From positions 1-40,047 of the forward strand of contig JAIENY010000048.1 in the NCBI GenBank assembly GCA_019750915.1: DNA of 40,047 nucleotides. The letters are read 5' to 3'. Positions 17,431-27,590 of this stretch are shown here, piece by piece. Origin of the DNA: Xanthobacteraceae bacterium (GTDB lineage: Bacteria > Pseudomonadota > Alphaproteobacteria > Rhizobiales > Xanthobacteraceae). The notes beneath the pieces are model-generated. The model did not search any database. It worked only from the letters and a program-made list of their open reading frames with translations, and was not told the origin of the DNA. Each line of letters starts with the position of its first letter. The stretch's first letter is position 1. The position numbers and the translations under genes are program-made.

Positions 17431-20292
17431 ATGGCAAAAGCTGCCTCAAAGCTGAAAAAATCTTCCGTATCGTCAAAAAAGGCCTCCCGGCCTGTGCCTG
17501 CGAAAGCGGCGCGCAAAGCCGTTGGAAAGGCTGCCTCGCGCAAGGCCGTGAAGGCCAAGAAATCGGCGGTCGCGAAGACCTCGTCCAAGGTCGCCGCCAG
17601 CATCGGCGCAAAGGCCGGAAAGTGGGTCTATCTGTTTGGCGACGGAAAGGCCGAAGGCAAGGCGGGCTTGCGCGAACTGCTCGGGGGCAAAGGCGCGAAC
17701 CTCGCCGAGATGGCCAATCTTGGCTTGCCAGTTCCCCCCGGCTTCACCATTCCGACCTCGGTCTGCACCTACTTCTATGAGAATAAAAAGAGCTATCCGA
17801 AGGAGCTGAGGGGGCAGGTCGAGAAGGCGCTCGAGGCTGTCGGCAAGATCGTCGGCAAGAAGTTCGGCGATGCCAAGAATCCGCTGCTGGTGTCGGTGCG
17901 CTCCGGTGCCCGTGCCTCGATGCCCGGCATGATGGACACGGTTCTCAATCTTGGCCTGAACGACCAGACGGTCGAAGCCGTAGCTGAAAAGTCCGGCGAC
18001 CGCCGGTTCGCATATGACAGTTATCGTCGTTTCATCACGATGTACTCAGACGTGGTGCTCGGCATCGAGCATCATGTGTTCGAGGATATCCTCGATACCT
18101 ACAAGGACTCGAAGGGCTACTCGCTCGACACCGACCTCACTGCCGACGACTGGTCCGATATCATCGGCAAGTACAAGGATGCGGTGAAGTCCGAACTGGG
18201 TCATGACTTCCCGCAGGATCCACACGCGCAGCTTTGGGGCGCGATCGGCGCGGTGTTCGGCTCGTGGATGACCGCGCGTGCCGTTACCTACCGCAAGCTG
18301 CATGATATTCCGGAAAGCTGGGGCACGGCTGTCAACGTGCAGTCGATGGTGTTCGGCAACATGGGCGATACCTCGGCGACCGGCGTTGCGTTCACACGCA
18401 ATCCCTCGACGGGCGAACGGCTGCTGTACGGCGAGTTTCTCGTCAACGCGCAGGGCGAGGACGTAGTGGCGGGCATCCGCACGCCGCAGGACATCACCGA
18501 ATACGCGCGTCAGGAATCCGGTTCCGACAAGCCGTCGATGGAAACGGTGATGCCGAAGGCGTTCAAGGAGCTGACGCGAATCTACAAGCTGCTCGAGAAG
18601 CACTATCGTGACATGCAGGACATGGAGTTCACGGTGGAGCAGGGCAAGCTCTGGATGCTGCAGACCCGCAGCGGCAAGCGCACCACCAAGGCGGCGCTGC
18701 GCATTGCGGTCGAACTGGCCAAGGAAGGCCTGATCTCGAAGCGGGACGCGGTGACGCGCATCGATCCGGCTTCGCTTGACCAGTTGCTGCATCCGACCAT
18801 CGATCCCGTCGCCAAGCGTGACGTGATCGCCGCCGGGCTGCCGGCATCGCCGGGTGCAGCTGCGGGCGAGATCGTATTTTCATCCGATGAAGCCGCGAAG
18901 CTGAAGGCCGACGGTCACAAGGTCATTCTGGTCCGCGTCGAGACTTCGCCGGAAGACATTCACGGCATGCATGCGGCCGAGGGCATCCTCACCACCCGCG
19001 GCGGCATGACTTCGCACGCTGCCGTTGTGGCACGCGGCATGGGCAAACCCTGCGTTTCCGGCGCGGGCACGATCCGGGTCGATTACGCCAGCGGCACGCT
19101 CACCGTGGGCGGACGCACATTCAAGGCCGGCGACGTCATCACCATCGATGGATCGCTCGGCCAGGTGATGGCGGGACGGATGCCGATGGTTGAGCCGGAA
19201 TTGTCCGGTGAGTTCGGCACGCTGATGGGCTGGGCCGATCAGGTCCGCAAACTGAAGGTCCGCGCCAACGCCGATACGCCGGCGGATGCGCGTACCGCGC
19301 TTCGCTTCGGCACCGAGGGCATCGGCCTGTGTCGCACCGAGCACATGTTCTTCGAGGAAAGCCGCATTCGCGCTGTGCGCGAAATGATCATCGCGGACGA
19401 CGAGGCCTCACGCCGCGCGGCGTTGGCCAAGATCCTGCCGATGCAGCGCGCCGACTTCGTCGAGCTGTTCGAAATCATGAAGGGGCTTCCAGTTACGATC
19501 CGCCTGCTCGATCCGCCGCTGCACGAGTTCCTCCCACATAGTGAAGCGGATATCGAGGAAGTCGCGCGAGGTCTGAATGTCGAGCCGCGCAAGGTCGCTG
19601 ATCGCGTTCGCGAGCTGGCGGAATTCAACCCGATGCTCGGCTTCCGTGGCTGTCGTCTGGCGATTGCCTATCCGGAAATCGCCGAGATGCAGGCGCGGGC
19701 GATTTTCGAAGCGGCTGTCGAAGCGAACAAGAGCACCGGCAAGCCGCCTGCGATCGAGGTCATGGTTCCGCTGATTGTCACCAAGGCGGAGTTTGACATT
19801 ATCCGGGACCGTATCGATACGGTGGCGAAGGAAGTCAAAAAGGAAACCGGCGCCAAGCTGACCTATACAGTCGGCACCATGATCGAGTTGCCGCGCGCTT
19901 GCCTGAAGGCTGATGAAATCGCACAGACTGCCGAATTCTTCTCGTTCGGCACCAACGATCTGACGCAGACGACCCTAGGCGTCAGTCGCGATGATGCGGC
20001 CTCGTTCCTCGGCACATATCTGGCGAAGGGCATTCTTGAAACTGATCCCTTCATCTCGATCGACCAGGATGGCGTGGGTGAAATGGTGCGCATCGGAACC
20101 CAGCGTGGCCGCAAGACCCGTCCGAACCTCAAGCTCGGCATCTGCGGCGAGCATGGCGGTGATCCAGCGTCGGTGGCGTTCTGCCATGACGTGGGTCTCG
20201 ATTACGTATCGTGTTCGCCCTATCGCGTGCCGATCGCTAGACTTGCAGCGGCGCAGGCCGCGCTTGGCAAACTGGCGACGAGTCAGGGATAA
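17431..20292 (+). CDS. ppdK: Pyruvate, phosphate dikinase with Lys/Ala-rich N-terminal extension
   Basis: Interconverts pyruvate + ATP + Pi and phosphoenolpyruvate + AMP + PPi, linking the C3 and gluconeogenic pools. Domain order: ATP-grasp (from KWVYLFGDGKAEGKAGLRELLGGKGANLAEM, residue ~64), swivelling phosphohistidine domain with catalytic His529 in GGMTSHAAVVARG, and C-terminal PEP/pyruvate TIM barrel with LCRTEHMFF, FGTNDLTQTTLG and Cys905 in GICGEHGG. About 953 residues against the usual 870-900: the first ~62 are a low-complexity Lys/Ala/Ser tail. ATG at 17431 is used; the frame is open to 17365. A rho-independent terminator follows. Confidence 0.96.
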   Translation: MAKAASKLKKSSVSSKKASRPVPAKAARKAVGKAASRKAVKAKKSAVAKTSSKVAASIGAKAGKWVYLFGDGKAEGKAGLRELLGGKGANLAEMANLGLPVPPGFTIPTSVCTYFYENKKSYPKELRGQVEKALEAVGKIVGKKFGDAKNPLLVSVRSGARASMPGMMDTVLNLGLNDQTVEAVAEKSGDRRFAYDSYRRFITMYSDVVLGIEHHVFEDILDTYKDSKGYSLDTDLTADDWSDIIGKYKDAVKSELGHDFPQDPHAQLWGAIGAVFGSWMTARAVTYRKLHDIPESWGTAVNVQSMVFGNMGDTSATGVAFTRNPSTGERLLYGEFLVNAQGEDVVAGIRTPQDITEYARQESGSDKPSMETVMPKAFKELTRIYKLLEKHYRDMQDMEFTVEQGKLWMLQTRSGKRTTKAALRIAVELAKEGLISKRDAVTRIDPASLDQLLHPTIDPVAKRDVIAAGLPASPGAAAGEIVFSSDEAAKLKADGHKVILVRVETSPEDIHGMHAAEGILTTRGGMTSHAAVVARGMGKPCVSGAGTIRVDYASGTLTVGGRTFKAGDVITIDGSLGQVMAGRMPMVEPELSGEFGTLMGWADQVRKLKVRANADTPADARTALRFGTEGIGLCRTEHMFFEESRIRAVREMIIADDEASRRAALAKILPMQRADFVELFEIMKGLPVTIRLLDPPLHEFLPHSEADIEEVARGLNVEPRKVADRVRELAEFNPMLGFRGCRLAIAYPEIAEMQARAIFEAAVEANKSTGKPPAIEVMVPLIVTKAEFDIIRDRIDTVAKEVKKETGAKLTYTVGTMIELPRACLKADEIAQTAEFFSFGTNDLTQTTLGVSRDDAASFLGTYLAKGILETDPFISIDQDGVGEMVRIGTQRGRKTRPNLKLGICGEHGGDPASVAFCHDVGLDYVSCSPYRVPIARLAAAQAALGKLATSQG

Positions 20293-20315
20293 AACGTAGA
20301 AATACTACGACACGA

Positions 20316-20354
20316 GGACAGCGCCATTCGTGAAGAATGGCGCTGTCCTTTTTT
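20316..20354 (+). terminator. Rho-independent terminator of ppdK
   Basis: A perfect 14-bp stem (20316-20329 with 20335-20348), 5-base loop and a run of six T at 20349-20354, starting 24 bases after the ppdK stop. It isolates ppdK from the cell-wall hydrolase gene. Confidence 0.93.
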
Positions 20355-20491
20355 CGCTTGTCGCATTGACCCAATCTTTACCATCTCGTGAGAGCCGCTG
20401 TTTACCAAGGCTTTCGATGTCGGCGCCCGCATAATGATCGGCGCTTGCCTGTGTCTCGCGCGTGACGGGCAATTAACCCAGCGGCAACTTT

Positions 20492-20535
20492 AATTCGATA
20501 CTAACGAAATCGATCGAATTGCACTGAATGTGCAA
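20492..20535. promoter_or_regulatory. Two inverted repeats upstream of the cell-wall hydrolase gene
   Basis: AATTCGAT (20492-20499) and ATCGAATT (20513-20520) are exact inverted copies 13 bases apart. The second shares its last two bases with TTGCAC-tgaat-GTGCAA (20519-20535), an exact 6-bp inverted repeat. This AT-richer block lies 46 bases before the probable ATG at 20581, a plausible place for regulator binding. No regulator is identified. Confidence 0.4.
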
Positions 20536-20580
20536 TGAAGATCGCGTGTGTGTGAGTGAGTATGTTGCGTGAGCGTAGCG

Positions 20581-22038
20581 ATGTTGAGTTTGCGTAACAG
20601 ACTGAAGGGCGCAAAGCTTGCGCCCTTCAGTTTTGTTGTGTGCCTGCTCTCGCTGGCACCCGCCGAAATCGGCTATCAGGACCTTGCCTCGCGCCTCGTG
20701 CACCAGCACGGCGTGGCTGAACGCTTGCAGCAATACATGTTCGCTTCAGCAAGCCGCTCGCTCCGGGTTGCTTCATTCAATTTTGTCCGTCCGATCGGTA
20801 CTGATGTGCGGCAATCTCCGTCGGTGCTGCTCGCCAGTCTGAGCGGGGGTGACGGCGACGTCACCGGTGCGATCGGGCGCAATCTGTTTGGCGAAGCAGT
20901 GCGCCCGCTGAGGGCGTCGGACTATCCGACCGTCGTGCGGACGCTGAAGGGTGATCGTCTTGTCGTGACCACTCCTGCGGCAGACGAACCCGTGTCTCAA
21001 CCTGCCATCGACGGGGCGCCGCCATCGGAAAACAATTCATCGGTGATGGGCGAGAAGACCGCCGATCAGTCGCCGGGTATGTTACCGACGCAGGCAGAGC
21101 CTCTTGATGAAGAACTGCAGGCTGCGCTGAATGCGCCGCGACTCGAGCAATACGACGTCACGCACGCACCGGACGGCAATGTGCTGGACGAGAAGGCTCT
21201 GGAAGCTCTGAAGACGGCGCCGGGTCGTGCAGCCGTACCCGTCACGGCTCCACAGGATCCGTTCTCGGTGAAAACGTCCAGTCTGTTCTTCGGCGACGCA
21301 TCGCTTGGGGATACCGGTGAAACGCTGGAGCGATGGCAGCCTGGCGAGGAGCCCATTGTCGTGGTGCCCAACGTCGATCCGGACCTCAAGCAACACGTAG
21401 CTTCAGCGCCTTCGTCCGGCGGCGGAGAGCATGGCGGCCAGACCGTCGCGGGCAAGGGCGAAGTCAACGCCATCAACACGCACGTGCTATCTCCGGCCGA
21501 ACGGCTGAAGCTGGACGACAAGGCGAGGGCCAAGGGCGAGAAGTGCCTTGCCGAAGCGATTTATTTCGAGGCGCGGGGCGAGGCCGTGCGCGGCCAGATC
21601 GCGGTCGCACAGGTGGTGATGAACCGCGTGTTCTCGGGCTTCTATCCGACAACCGTTTGCGGCGTCGTCTATCAAAACAAGGGCCGCCATAACGCCTGCC
21701 AGTTCACCTTCGCCTGCGATGACGTCAAGGACGTGATCGAGGAGCCGGATATGTGGGAGCGGGCGAAAAAGATCGCGCGCGCGGAATTGAAGGGTCAACT
21801 CTGGCTGCCCGAGGTCGGCAAATCGACGCACTATCACGCCTATTGGGTGCGGCCGTCCTGGGTCAATGAAATGAAGAAGATGTATCGGTACGGCGTGCAT
21901 ACCTTCTACAGGCCGCGCGCCTGGGGTGATGGAAGCGACGCGCCGAGCTGGGGGACAAAGGCGCAGACGGCGCAGATTTCCGAGCAACTGGCAGAGGCCG
22001 CAAAAAGCTCCGCCGAGCTTGAAGCGTCCAAGCGATAA
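20581..22038 (+). CDS. SleB-type cell wall hydrolase
   Basis: About 485 residues. The first ~35 have a hydrophobic stretch ([14 protein letters not shown]) acting as a signal peptide or anchor. A low-complexity acidic and Pro/Ser-rich linker follows to about residue 300. The C-terminal Hydrolase_2 (SleB) domain, about residues 315-455, carries [29 protein letters not shown] with the catalytic Glu, the CACQ-like pair in [11 protein letters not shown], and [12 protein letters not shown]. The family cuts the glycan strand of peptidoglycan (lytic transglycosylase-like). In non-spore-formers it acts in wall remodelling. GTG at 20569 is an alternative start. Confidence 0.88.
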   Translation: MLSLRNRLKGAKLAPFSFVVCLLSLAPAEIGYQDLASRLVHQHGVAERLQQYMFASASRSLRVASFNFVRPIGTDVRQSPSVLLASLSGGDGDVTGAIGRNLFGEAVRPLRASDYPTVVRTLKGDRLVVTTPAADEPVSQPAIDGAPPSENNSSVMGEKTADQSPGMLPTQAEPLDEELQAALNAPRLEQYDVTHAPDGNVLDEKALEALKTAPGRAAVPVTAPQDPFSVKTSSLFFGDASLGDTGETLERWQPGEEPIVVVPNVDPDLKQHVASAPSSGGGEHGGQTVAGKGEVNAINTHVLSPAERLKLDDKARAKGEKCLAEAIYFEARGEAVRGQIAVAQVVMNRVFSGFYPTTVCGVVYQNKGRHNACQFTFACDDVKDVIEEPDMWERAKKIARAELKGQLWLPEVGKSTHYHAYWVRPSWVNEMKKMYRYGVHTFYRPRAWGDGSDAPSWGTKAQTAQISEQLAEAAKSSAELEASKR

Positions 22039-22047
22039 CGCGCGGAA

Positions 22048-22932
22048 TCAGATTTCGATATCGAGCGCGACGTCGAAATTCGGGGCGGAGTGGGTCAGGG
22101 CCCCCGACGATGCATAATCCACACCGGTCTTTGCGATCTCGGCGATGGCGTTGAGCGTTACGCCGCCCGACACCTCCAGCACAACTCGTCCGTCCGCGAT
22201 CTTCACCGCTTCATACAGCGTCGGCGTATCCATGTTGTCGAGCATGATGACATCGGCCAAGCCGGTTGCCAGCACCTCGCGCAGTTGATCGAGGGTATCG
22301 ACCTCAATCTCGATCTTGACCAGATGGCCTGCGACTGAACGCGCGCGTTTGAGCACGGCGGAGACGCCGCCTGCAACCGCGATGTGGTTGTCCTTGATCA
22401 GGATCGCATCGTCGAGCCCGAAGCGATGGTTGAAGCCGCCGCCGCAGCGCACGGCATATTTTTCCAGCGCACGCAGGCCGGGCGTCGTCTTGCGCGTGCA
22501 GCAGATGCGCAGTTTGGTGCCTGCGGCTTGCTTCACGTAGCTTGCCGTCAAGGTTGCAATGCCGGACAGCCGTCCGACGAAATTCAACGCGGTGCGCTCC
22601 GCCGCGAGGACGGCGCGGGCTGCTCCTTCAATGGTGAGAAGCGTCTGGCCTTTTGTAACGCGATCTCCGTCGCGGGCATGAACATCGATGGCGATGACCG
22701 GCGCAAGGTATTCGAACGCGGCGACAGCCAACGGCAGTCCAGCGATCACGCCGGTCTGGCGCGCGACCATGACAGCGCGGGCTTGGGTGTCTTCAGGGAC
22801 TGTCGCAATCGAGGTGATGTCGCCGGCACGGCCGAGATCTTCCGCAAGCGCTCGGTGCAGTGCTTCGTCGATCTCGATCTGCGACAGGAACCCGTCCGCG
22901 TACAGCAGTGAAGAGGGCGTCATATCGCTCAC
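22048..22932 (-). CDS. nadC: Nicotinate-nucleotide pyrophosphorylase (carboxylating)
   Basis: Converts quinolinate and PRPP to nicotinate mononucleotide, CO2 and PPi, the last step of the nadABC branch. 294 residues. Signature stretches: [52 protein letters not shown] with the quinolinate-binding Arg/Lys/His, and [13 protein letters not shown]. The barrel ends [12 protein letters not shown] and [13 protein letters not shown]. It starts 2 bases after the nadB stop, so translation is likely coupled. GTG 22932 or ATG 22924-22922 can serve as start. Confidence 0.97.
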   Translation of the reverse strand: MSDMTPSSLLYADGFLSQIEIDEALHRALAEDLGRAGDITSIATVPEDTQARAVMVARQTGVIAGLPLAVAAFEYLAPVIAIDVHARDGDRVTKGQTLLTIEGAARAVLAAERTALNFVGRLSGIATLTASYVKQAAGTKLRICCTRKTTPGLRALEKYAVRCGGGFNHRFGLDDAILIKDNHIAVAGGVSAVLKRARSVAGHLVKIEIEVDTLDQLREVLATGLADVIMLDNMDTPTLYEAVKIADGRVVLEVSGGVTLNAIAEIAKTGVDYASSGALTHSAPNFDVALDIEI

Positions 22933-22934
22933 GG

Positions 22935-24530
22935 TCAGGCGCTCATGGGCACGGCGAAGGAATGCCGTTGCAGCGTCGCGGCCACGGCTTGCGCCGCCGC
23001 GAGCGTCGTCATGGTGCGCCGGGCGAAATCGGGATGTTCGGCCGGGAAGTCAGAGCGGTAATGCGCGCCGCGGCTTTCCTCGCGCACATGGGCTGCGGTC
23101 GCCACAAGCAGCGCCGTCGTCGCCATGTTGCGGAGCGCCGCACTATTGGTGTCGCGTTCCAGGGCGGCGAACATGTGGATCGCCTCGGCAAGGCCCTCGG
23201 CATCGCGGATGACGCCGACATTGGCGCTCATCATCGCCCGCAGCTCGCTTTCGATATGCGGCGACAACGCAACATTGCGTGTCACTGGAAGATCGATCAG
23301 GCTGACCGGAGCGAATGAGCGGTCCTTGAGGTCTTCGGCAATGCGCGCCGCATAAACCACCGCTTCAAGCAGTGAATTCGAGGCAAGGCGGTTCGCACCA
23401 TGCGCGCCGGTGGAAGACACTTCACCCGCGGCCCACAGGCCCGGAATCGAGGAGCGGCCCTGCATGTCAACGGCGATGCCGCCCATGTGGTAATGCGCGG
23501 CGGGGGCGATCGGAATCGGCTGCGTGGCCGGATTGATGCCGCCTGCGACACAGCTTGCATAGACTGTCGGAAACTTTTCGGCGAATTTCGCGCCGACGGC
23601 CTTGGTCGCATCGAGGAATGCGCCGCGGCCAGCCGCGATCTCCGCGAACACGCCGCGCGCGACAATATCTCGTGGCGCGAGCTCAGCCAGCGGATGCTGT
23701 TTGAGCATGAAACGCTCGCCCGCGCTGTTGATCAGCGTCGCGCCTTCGCCGCGCAGCGCTTCGGTGGCGAGGGGCGCCGGATCTTGGCCGATCATGATGG
23801 CGGTCGGATGAAACTGGACGAATTCCGGATCAGCAACCACCGCACCTGCGCGGGCGGCGAGCGCGAGGCCGCTGCCGCTGGCTTCCACTGGGTTGGTGGT
23901 TACCGAATAGAGATGACCGATGCCGCCCGTCGCCATCACCACGGCGCGTGTTGCAATGCTCACCGGCGGGGACGCGGGATCATTGCTTCGGCGCAATTGC
24001 AAGCCGCTGACGCTGCCATTCTCGGTCAACAGCGATTCGGCGACATAGTCTTCGATGACACGAATGGAGGGTGTATTGCGGACCGCTTCGATCAGCGCGG
24101 CGATGATCGCTTTGCCGGCGCGGTCGCCCTGAACATGGACGATGCGGCGGGCCGAATGCGCCGCTTCGCGGCCGACGGCGAGTTTGCCTTCGAGGTCGCG
24201 GTCGAACGGCACGCCGTATTGTAAAAGATCATGGATGCGTGCGCCGGCCTCACGGGTCAGTGCCATGGCGACTTTCTCATCGACGATGCCGCCGCCCACC
24301 GCGATGGTGTCGGCCGCATGGGCTTCGGCGGTATCGCCTTCGGCAACTGCGGCGGCGATGCCGCCCTGTGCCCATGCGCTGGAGGCACCCTCGCCGAGCG
24401 GTGCGGCCGCGATCAGCGTGACGCGGCGCGGAGCCAGTTTCAGTGCGCAAAACAGTCCGGCGAGGCCGGCGCCGACGATGACGATCTCGCCGGTCGTGTT
24501 TGCAAAGTCGGGATGCGAAAACGTGTTCAT
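22935..24530 (-). CDS. nadB: L-aspartate oxidase
   Basis: FAD enzyme that oxidises L-aspartate to iminoaspartate, the substrate of NadA. About 531 residues. FAD motif [18 protein letters not shown] near residue 15, then [34 protein letters not shown] and [25 protein letters not shown], the fumarate reductase/succinate dehydrogenase flavoprotein pattern. ATG at 24530 follows GGAG by 8 bases; the frame is open 3 codons further. Middle gene of a nadA-nadB-nadC run with 32 bases to nadA and 2 to nadC. Confidence 0.97.
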   Translation of the reverse strand: MNTFSHPDFANTTGEIVIVGAGLAGLFCALKLAPRRVTLIAAAPLGEGASSAWAQGGIAAAVAEGDTAEAHAADTIAVGGGIVDEKVAMALTREAGARIHDLLQYGVPFDRDLEGKLAVGREAAHSARRIVHVQGDRAGKAIIAALIEAVRNTPSIRVIEDYVAESLLTENGSVSGLQLRRSNDPASPPVSIATRAVVMATGGIGHLYSVTTNPVEASGSGLALAARAGAVVADPEFVQFHPTAIMIGQDPAPLATEALRGEGATLINSAGERFMLKQHPLAELAPRDIVARGVFAEIAAGRGAFLDATKAVGAKFAEKFPTVYASCVAGGINPATQPIPIAPAAHYHMGGIAVDMQGRSSIPGLWAAGEVSSTGAHGANRLASNSLLEAVVYAARIAEDLKDRSFAPVSLIDLPVTRNVALSPHIESELRAMMSANVGVIRDAEGLAEAIHMFAALERDTNSAALRNMATTALLVATAAHVREESRGAHYRSDFPAEHPDFARRTMTTLAAAQAVAATLQRHSFAVPMSA

Positions 24531-24562
24531 GAGACGCACTCCAGCACCTGTGGAAGAACCTG

Positions 24563-25669
24563 TCAGTTCTTCAGGTTGACCATCCGCTCCACCGAACGAC
24601 GGGCTTTGTCGGCGATCATCGGGTCGATCGTCACTTCTTCCTGCATGTAGAGCAGGCTATCCAGAATCTTCGGCAACGTGATCCGCTTCATGTGCGGGCA
24701 GAGGTTGCACGGTTTGACGAACTCGACGTTTGGAAGTTCCGCCTGCACGTTGTCGGCCATCGAACATTCTGTGACCATGACGATGCGCTTCGACTGGTTC
24801 TTGCGAACCCAATCGATCATGTGGGCGGTCGAGCCGGTGAAGTCGGCTTCCTTGACGACGTCGGGCGGGCATTCCGGGTGCGCGATGATCTGCACACTCG
24901 GATCCGCCTCGCGATAGGCGCGCAGTTCGTCACCGGTGAAACGCTCGTGCACTTCGCATGCACCCTTCCATGCGATAATCTTGACCTTGGTCTTGGTCGC
25001 CACGTATTTCGCCAGATACTGGTCCGGCAGCATGATCACGGTGTCGGAGCCGAGGCTCTCGACAACCTGCACCGCGTTTGACGACGTGCAGCAGATATCG
25101 ACTTCCGCCTTCACGTCGGCGGATGTGTTGACGTAAGCAACCACCGGCACGCCCGGGAAACGCTCACGCAGCAGGCGCACGTCCTCGCCGGTGATCGACG
25201 AGGCGAGCGAGCAGCCCGCGCGCGAATCCGGTATCAGCACGGTCTTTGATGGATTGAGGATCTTCGAAGTCTCGGCCATGAAGTGCACGCCGCACTGGAC
25301 GATCACATCGGCTTTCACCTTGGTGGCCTCGATGGCGAGCTTGAGCGAATCGCCGCCGACATCGCCGACGCAATGGAAGATTTCCGGGGTCTGATAATTG
25401 TGCGCCAGGATGACGGCGTTGCGTTCACGTTTCAGTTCGTTGATCGCCTTGATGTAAGGCGCCATGAACGGCCATTCGACCGGAGGGATGACGGCCTTCA
25501 CCTTCTCATACAAATGAGCGGTCGCCCGTTCGACGTCCGGCGTCCACTCAAGCGAGGGCATCGGCACGGAAGGCGCCTTGTGGTTCAGCGCACGGCGGGG
25601 CGCGGGCGCATTCGGGGAATGCGCGGGATTACCGAAGTCTTCGGGTCCAAACAGTCCAGTAATTGGCAT
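24563..25669 (-). CDS. nadA: Quinolinate synthase
   Basis: 4Fe-4S enzyme that condenses iminoaspartate with dihydroxyacetone phosphate to quinolinate. 368 residues. Conserved stretches: [48 protein letters not shown] and [10 protein letters not shown]; the cluster cysteines lie within these. ATG at 25669 is preceded by GGGAGG, the best ribosome binding site of the NAD operon. A palindrome ends 15 bases before the ATG, so transcription is probably controlled there. Confidence 0.97.
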   Translation of the reverse strand: MPITGLFGPEDFGNPAHSPNAPAPRRALNHKAPSVPMPSLEWTPDVERATAHLYEKVKAVIPPVEWPFMAPYIKAINELKRERNAVILAHNYQTPEIFHCVGDVGGDSLKLAIEATKVKADVIVQCGVHFMAETSKILNPSKTVLIPDSRAGCSLASSITGEDVRLLRERFPGVPVVAYVNTSADVKAEVDICCTSSNAVQVVESLGSDTVIMLPDQYLAKYVATKTKVKIIAWKGACEVHERFTGDELRAYREADPSVQIIAHPECPPDVVKEADFTGSTAHMIDWVRKNQSKRIVMVTECSMADNVQAELPNVEFVKPCNLCPHMKRITLPKILDSLLYMQEEVTIDPMIADKARRSVERMVNLKN

Positions 25670-25684
25670 TGCTGCCTCCCGACT

Positions 25685-25709
25685 ATATATACTCTATTTG
25701 AGCATATAT
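25685..25709. promoter_or_regulatory. Candidate NadQ operator upstream of nadA
   Basis: Two 10-base arms, ATATATACTC and GAGCATATAT, are inverted copies with one mismatch around a 5-base centre. The site is 15 bases upstream of the nadA ATG, next to its Shine-Dalgarno sequence, where binding would block transcription. Its AT-rich form stands out in G+C-rich DNA. From memory, NadQ sites in Rhizobiales are AT-rich palindromes of this shape in front of nadABC. A NadQ-like protein is encoded about 2 kb away. Confidence 0.65.
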
Positions 25710-25953
25710 GACGTCTGATAAAGCCGGCTAGAAAGCCGGTGCGACACTCCCTCCCGAGATGGCCCAGTTACTATCAGGGCATTATTCTCATTTGGAGCAA
25801 AACAAATATAACAGGTCTTTGACGCTCTCGCCAGTGCCAGTGCCGAATTTTTCGTCGTACTGCCTCTGACGCAGGCGCATAACACCATCGTCGGTTTGAC
25901 CTCGGATAACGGGTCACTACTCTCCGGGCCGCAAAGAAAAAGGGGAGAGCGCC

Positions 25954-26940
25954 GTGGCGACATTCAAGGCAATCCGGATCGACAAGGCGGAGAACGGCAC
26001 AACCGCGATGCTGACGCAGTTTGACGAAGCCGATCTGATGGAAGGCGATGTCACCGTTGCGGTCGAGTGGTCGACGCTGAACTACAAAGACGGGCTGGCT
26101 CTCACCGGCAAAGCCCCTGTGGTTCGTCGCTTTCCCATGATAGCCGGAATCGATCTCGCCGGCACGGTGATGTCATCCCGGCATCCGAAGTGGAAGGCGG
26201 GCGACAAGGTCGTCTGCACAGGCTGGGGCGTCGGCGAAACCCATTTGGGGGCCTATGCCGAAACGGCGCGGGTGAAGGGTGACTGGCTGGTTCGTCTGCC
26301 CGAAGGCCTGAGCCCTCGCGATGCGATGGCGATCGGCACGGCGGGCTTCACGGCGATGCTTTCGGTGCTAGCGCTGGAAAAGCACGGCATCACGCCTGGA
26401 GACGGACCTGCGATCGTGACCGGCGCAGCAGGAGGCGTCGGTTCGGTGGCCGTCAGCCTGCTCTCAAAAGCCGGCTACCATGTCATTGCCGCCACCGGTC
26501 GTGTCAGTGAAAGCAGCTATCTGAAAGATCTTGGGGCCGCGGAGATCATCGACCGCAGCGAATTGTCGAGCACTGCCAAGCCGCTTGCCAAGGAACGCTG
26601 GGCGGCGGGCGTGGATACGGTCGGCTCGACGACATTGGCGAATGCGCTGTCGATGACCAGACGCCACGGCGCGATCGCCGCCTGCGGTAATGCGGGTGGG
26701 ATGGACCTGCCGTCCTCGGTCGCTCCATTTATTTTACGGGGGGTGTGCCTTTTGGGCATCGATTCGGTGATGTGCCCCGTGCCGCTACGCGAGAAAGCCT
26801 GGGCGCGTCTCGCAATCGATCTCGACAAGGCAAAAATCACTGAAATGACTAGGGAAATTCCTCTGGATGCGGTGATTGACGCCGGGGCGGAGATTGTCGC
26901 GGGCAAAATCCGGGGCCGGGTGGTGGTCAAGGTCATTTGA
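25954..26940 (+). CDS. acuI: Acrylyl-CoA reductase / YhdH-type NADPH quinone reductase
   Basis: 328 residues, zinc-free medium-chain dehydrogenase/reductase. N-terminal GroES-like domain with STLNYKDGLALTGKAPV and AGIDLAGTV, then Rossmann fold VTGAAGGVGSVAVSLLSKAGYHVIAATGR. YhdH/AcuI proteins reduce acrylyl-CoA to propionyl-CoA with NADPH, important in detoxifying acrylyl-CoA from DMSP or 3-hydroxypropionate; close paralogs use quinones, so the symbol is tentative. GTG at 25954 is preceded by GGGGAGAG. The gene diverges from nadA across 284 bases, which contain the NadQ-like site near nadA and nothing else I recognise. Confidence 0.8.
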   Translation: MATFKAIRIDKAENGTTAMLTQFDEADLMEGDVTVAVEWSTLNYKDGLALTGKAPVVRRFPMIAGIDLAGTVMSSRHPKWKAGDKVVCTGWGVGETHLGAYAETARVKGDWLVRLPEGLSPRDAMAIGTAGFTAMLSVLALEKHGITPGDGPAIVTGAAGGVGSVAVSLLSKAGYHVIAATGRVSESSYLKDLGAAEIIDRSELSSTAKPLAKERWAAGVDTVGSTTLANALSMTRRHGAIAACGNAGGMDLPSSVAPFILRGVCLLGIDSVMCPVPLREKAWARLAIDLDKAKITEMTREIPLDAVIDAGAEIVAGKIRGRVVVKVI

Positions 26941-27058
26941 CCCTCGTTCAGACTTTACAAACCATAGTGCTCCATTGTTGCCATGGTTGTTATGGTAATC
27001 AGGGATTTAAGATGGCCTTCTCGGCCCTGTCCCTGATCTGTTGAGTTGGAGTGGCTGC

Positions 27059-27586
27059 ATGTTCGCGCGGTTGGCTATTGGGGTGGTACTCGCCGGTTCG
27101 GTCGTTGCACCTGCGTTTGCCGAGCAGATGGGCGCGACGGAAGCCCGTCGTTTCGTTGCCAACAAGACGTTCTCCTTCACCTGTTTCGATGGCACCAAGG
27201 GTGCCGGTCGCATTTTCGAGGACGGCTCTGCGACCGGCTCGGTGCAGTTCAGCGGCAGCGGTCCGGTCCGCCACATGCGGCTGCCGTCCAACACGCTCCA
27301 GGTTCGCGGCGATTCGATCTGCGCCTCGGTGCGGGGATTGCCGTTCGAGCCCTGCTTCAATCTGAACAAGTACGACGAAGTCTCATTCCGCGGCGCGGTG
27401 TCCGGGCTGGGCTTTGCCTACTGCGATTTTCACCGCGAAGGCAGGGCCCATACCTATCTGACCCGGCTGATCCGCAAACCGCGCTCGCTGCACGCGCCCG
27501 AGCAGCAGGCAAAGGTGTCCGACAAGCCGGCGGAAGCAACGGTCCGCTCAGAGCCGGTGGCCGAACTGCGCAAGTCTCAGGACTGA
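27059..27586 (+). CDS. Secreted hypothetical protein
   Basis: 175 residues. Signal peptide MFARLAIGVVLAGSVVAPAFA followed by EQMGATEARRFVANKTFSFTCFDGTKGAGRIFEDGSATGSVQF, which looks like a beta-rich domain. Four cysteines in the mature part (FTCFDG, SICASV, EPCFNL, AYCDFH) suggest two disulphides. A charged, low-complexity tail follows. ATG at 27059 has GGAG 7 bases upstream; ORF could begin at 27041. I recognise it only as a type found in Bradyrhizobium relatives; function unknown. Confidence 0.72.
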   Translation: MFARLAIGVVLAGSVVAPAFAEQMGATEARRFVANKTFSFTCFDGTKGAGRIFEDGSATGSVQFSGSGPVRHMRLPSNTLQVRGDSICASVRGLPFEPCFNLNKYDEVSFRGAVSGLGFAYCDFHREGRAHTYLTRLIRKPRSLHAPEQQAKVSDKPAEATVRSEPVAELRKSQD

Positions 27587-27590
27587 TCTT

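Noticed and set aside
23400..24224. 274-codon plus-strand ORF inside nadB
   Set aside because: Antisense of a certain gene, with Arg/His/Asp-rich composition typical of shadows.
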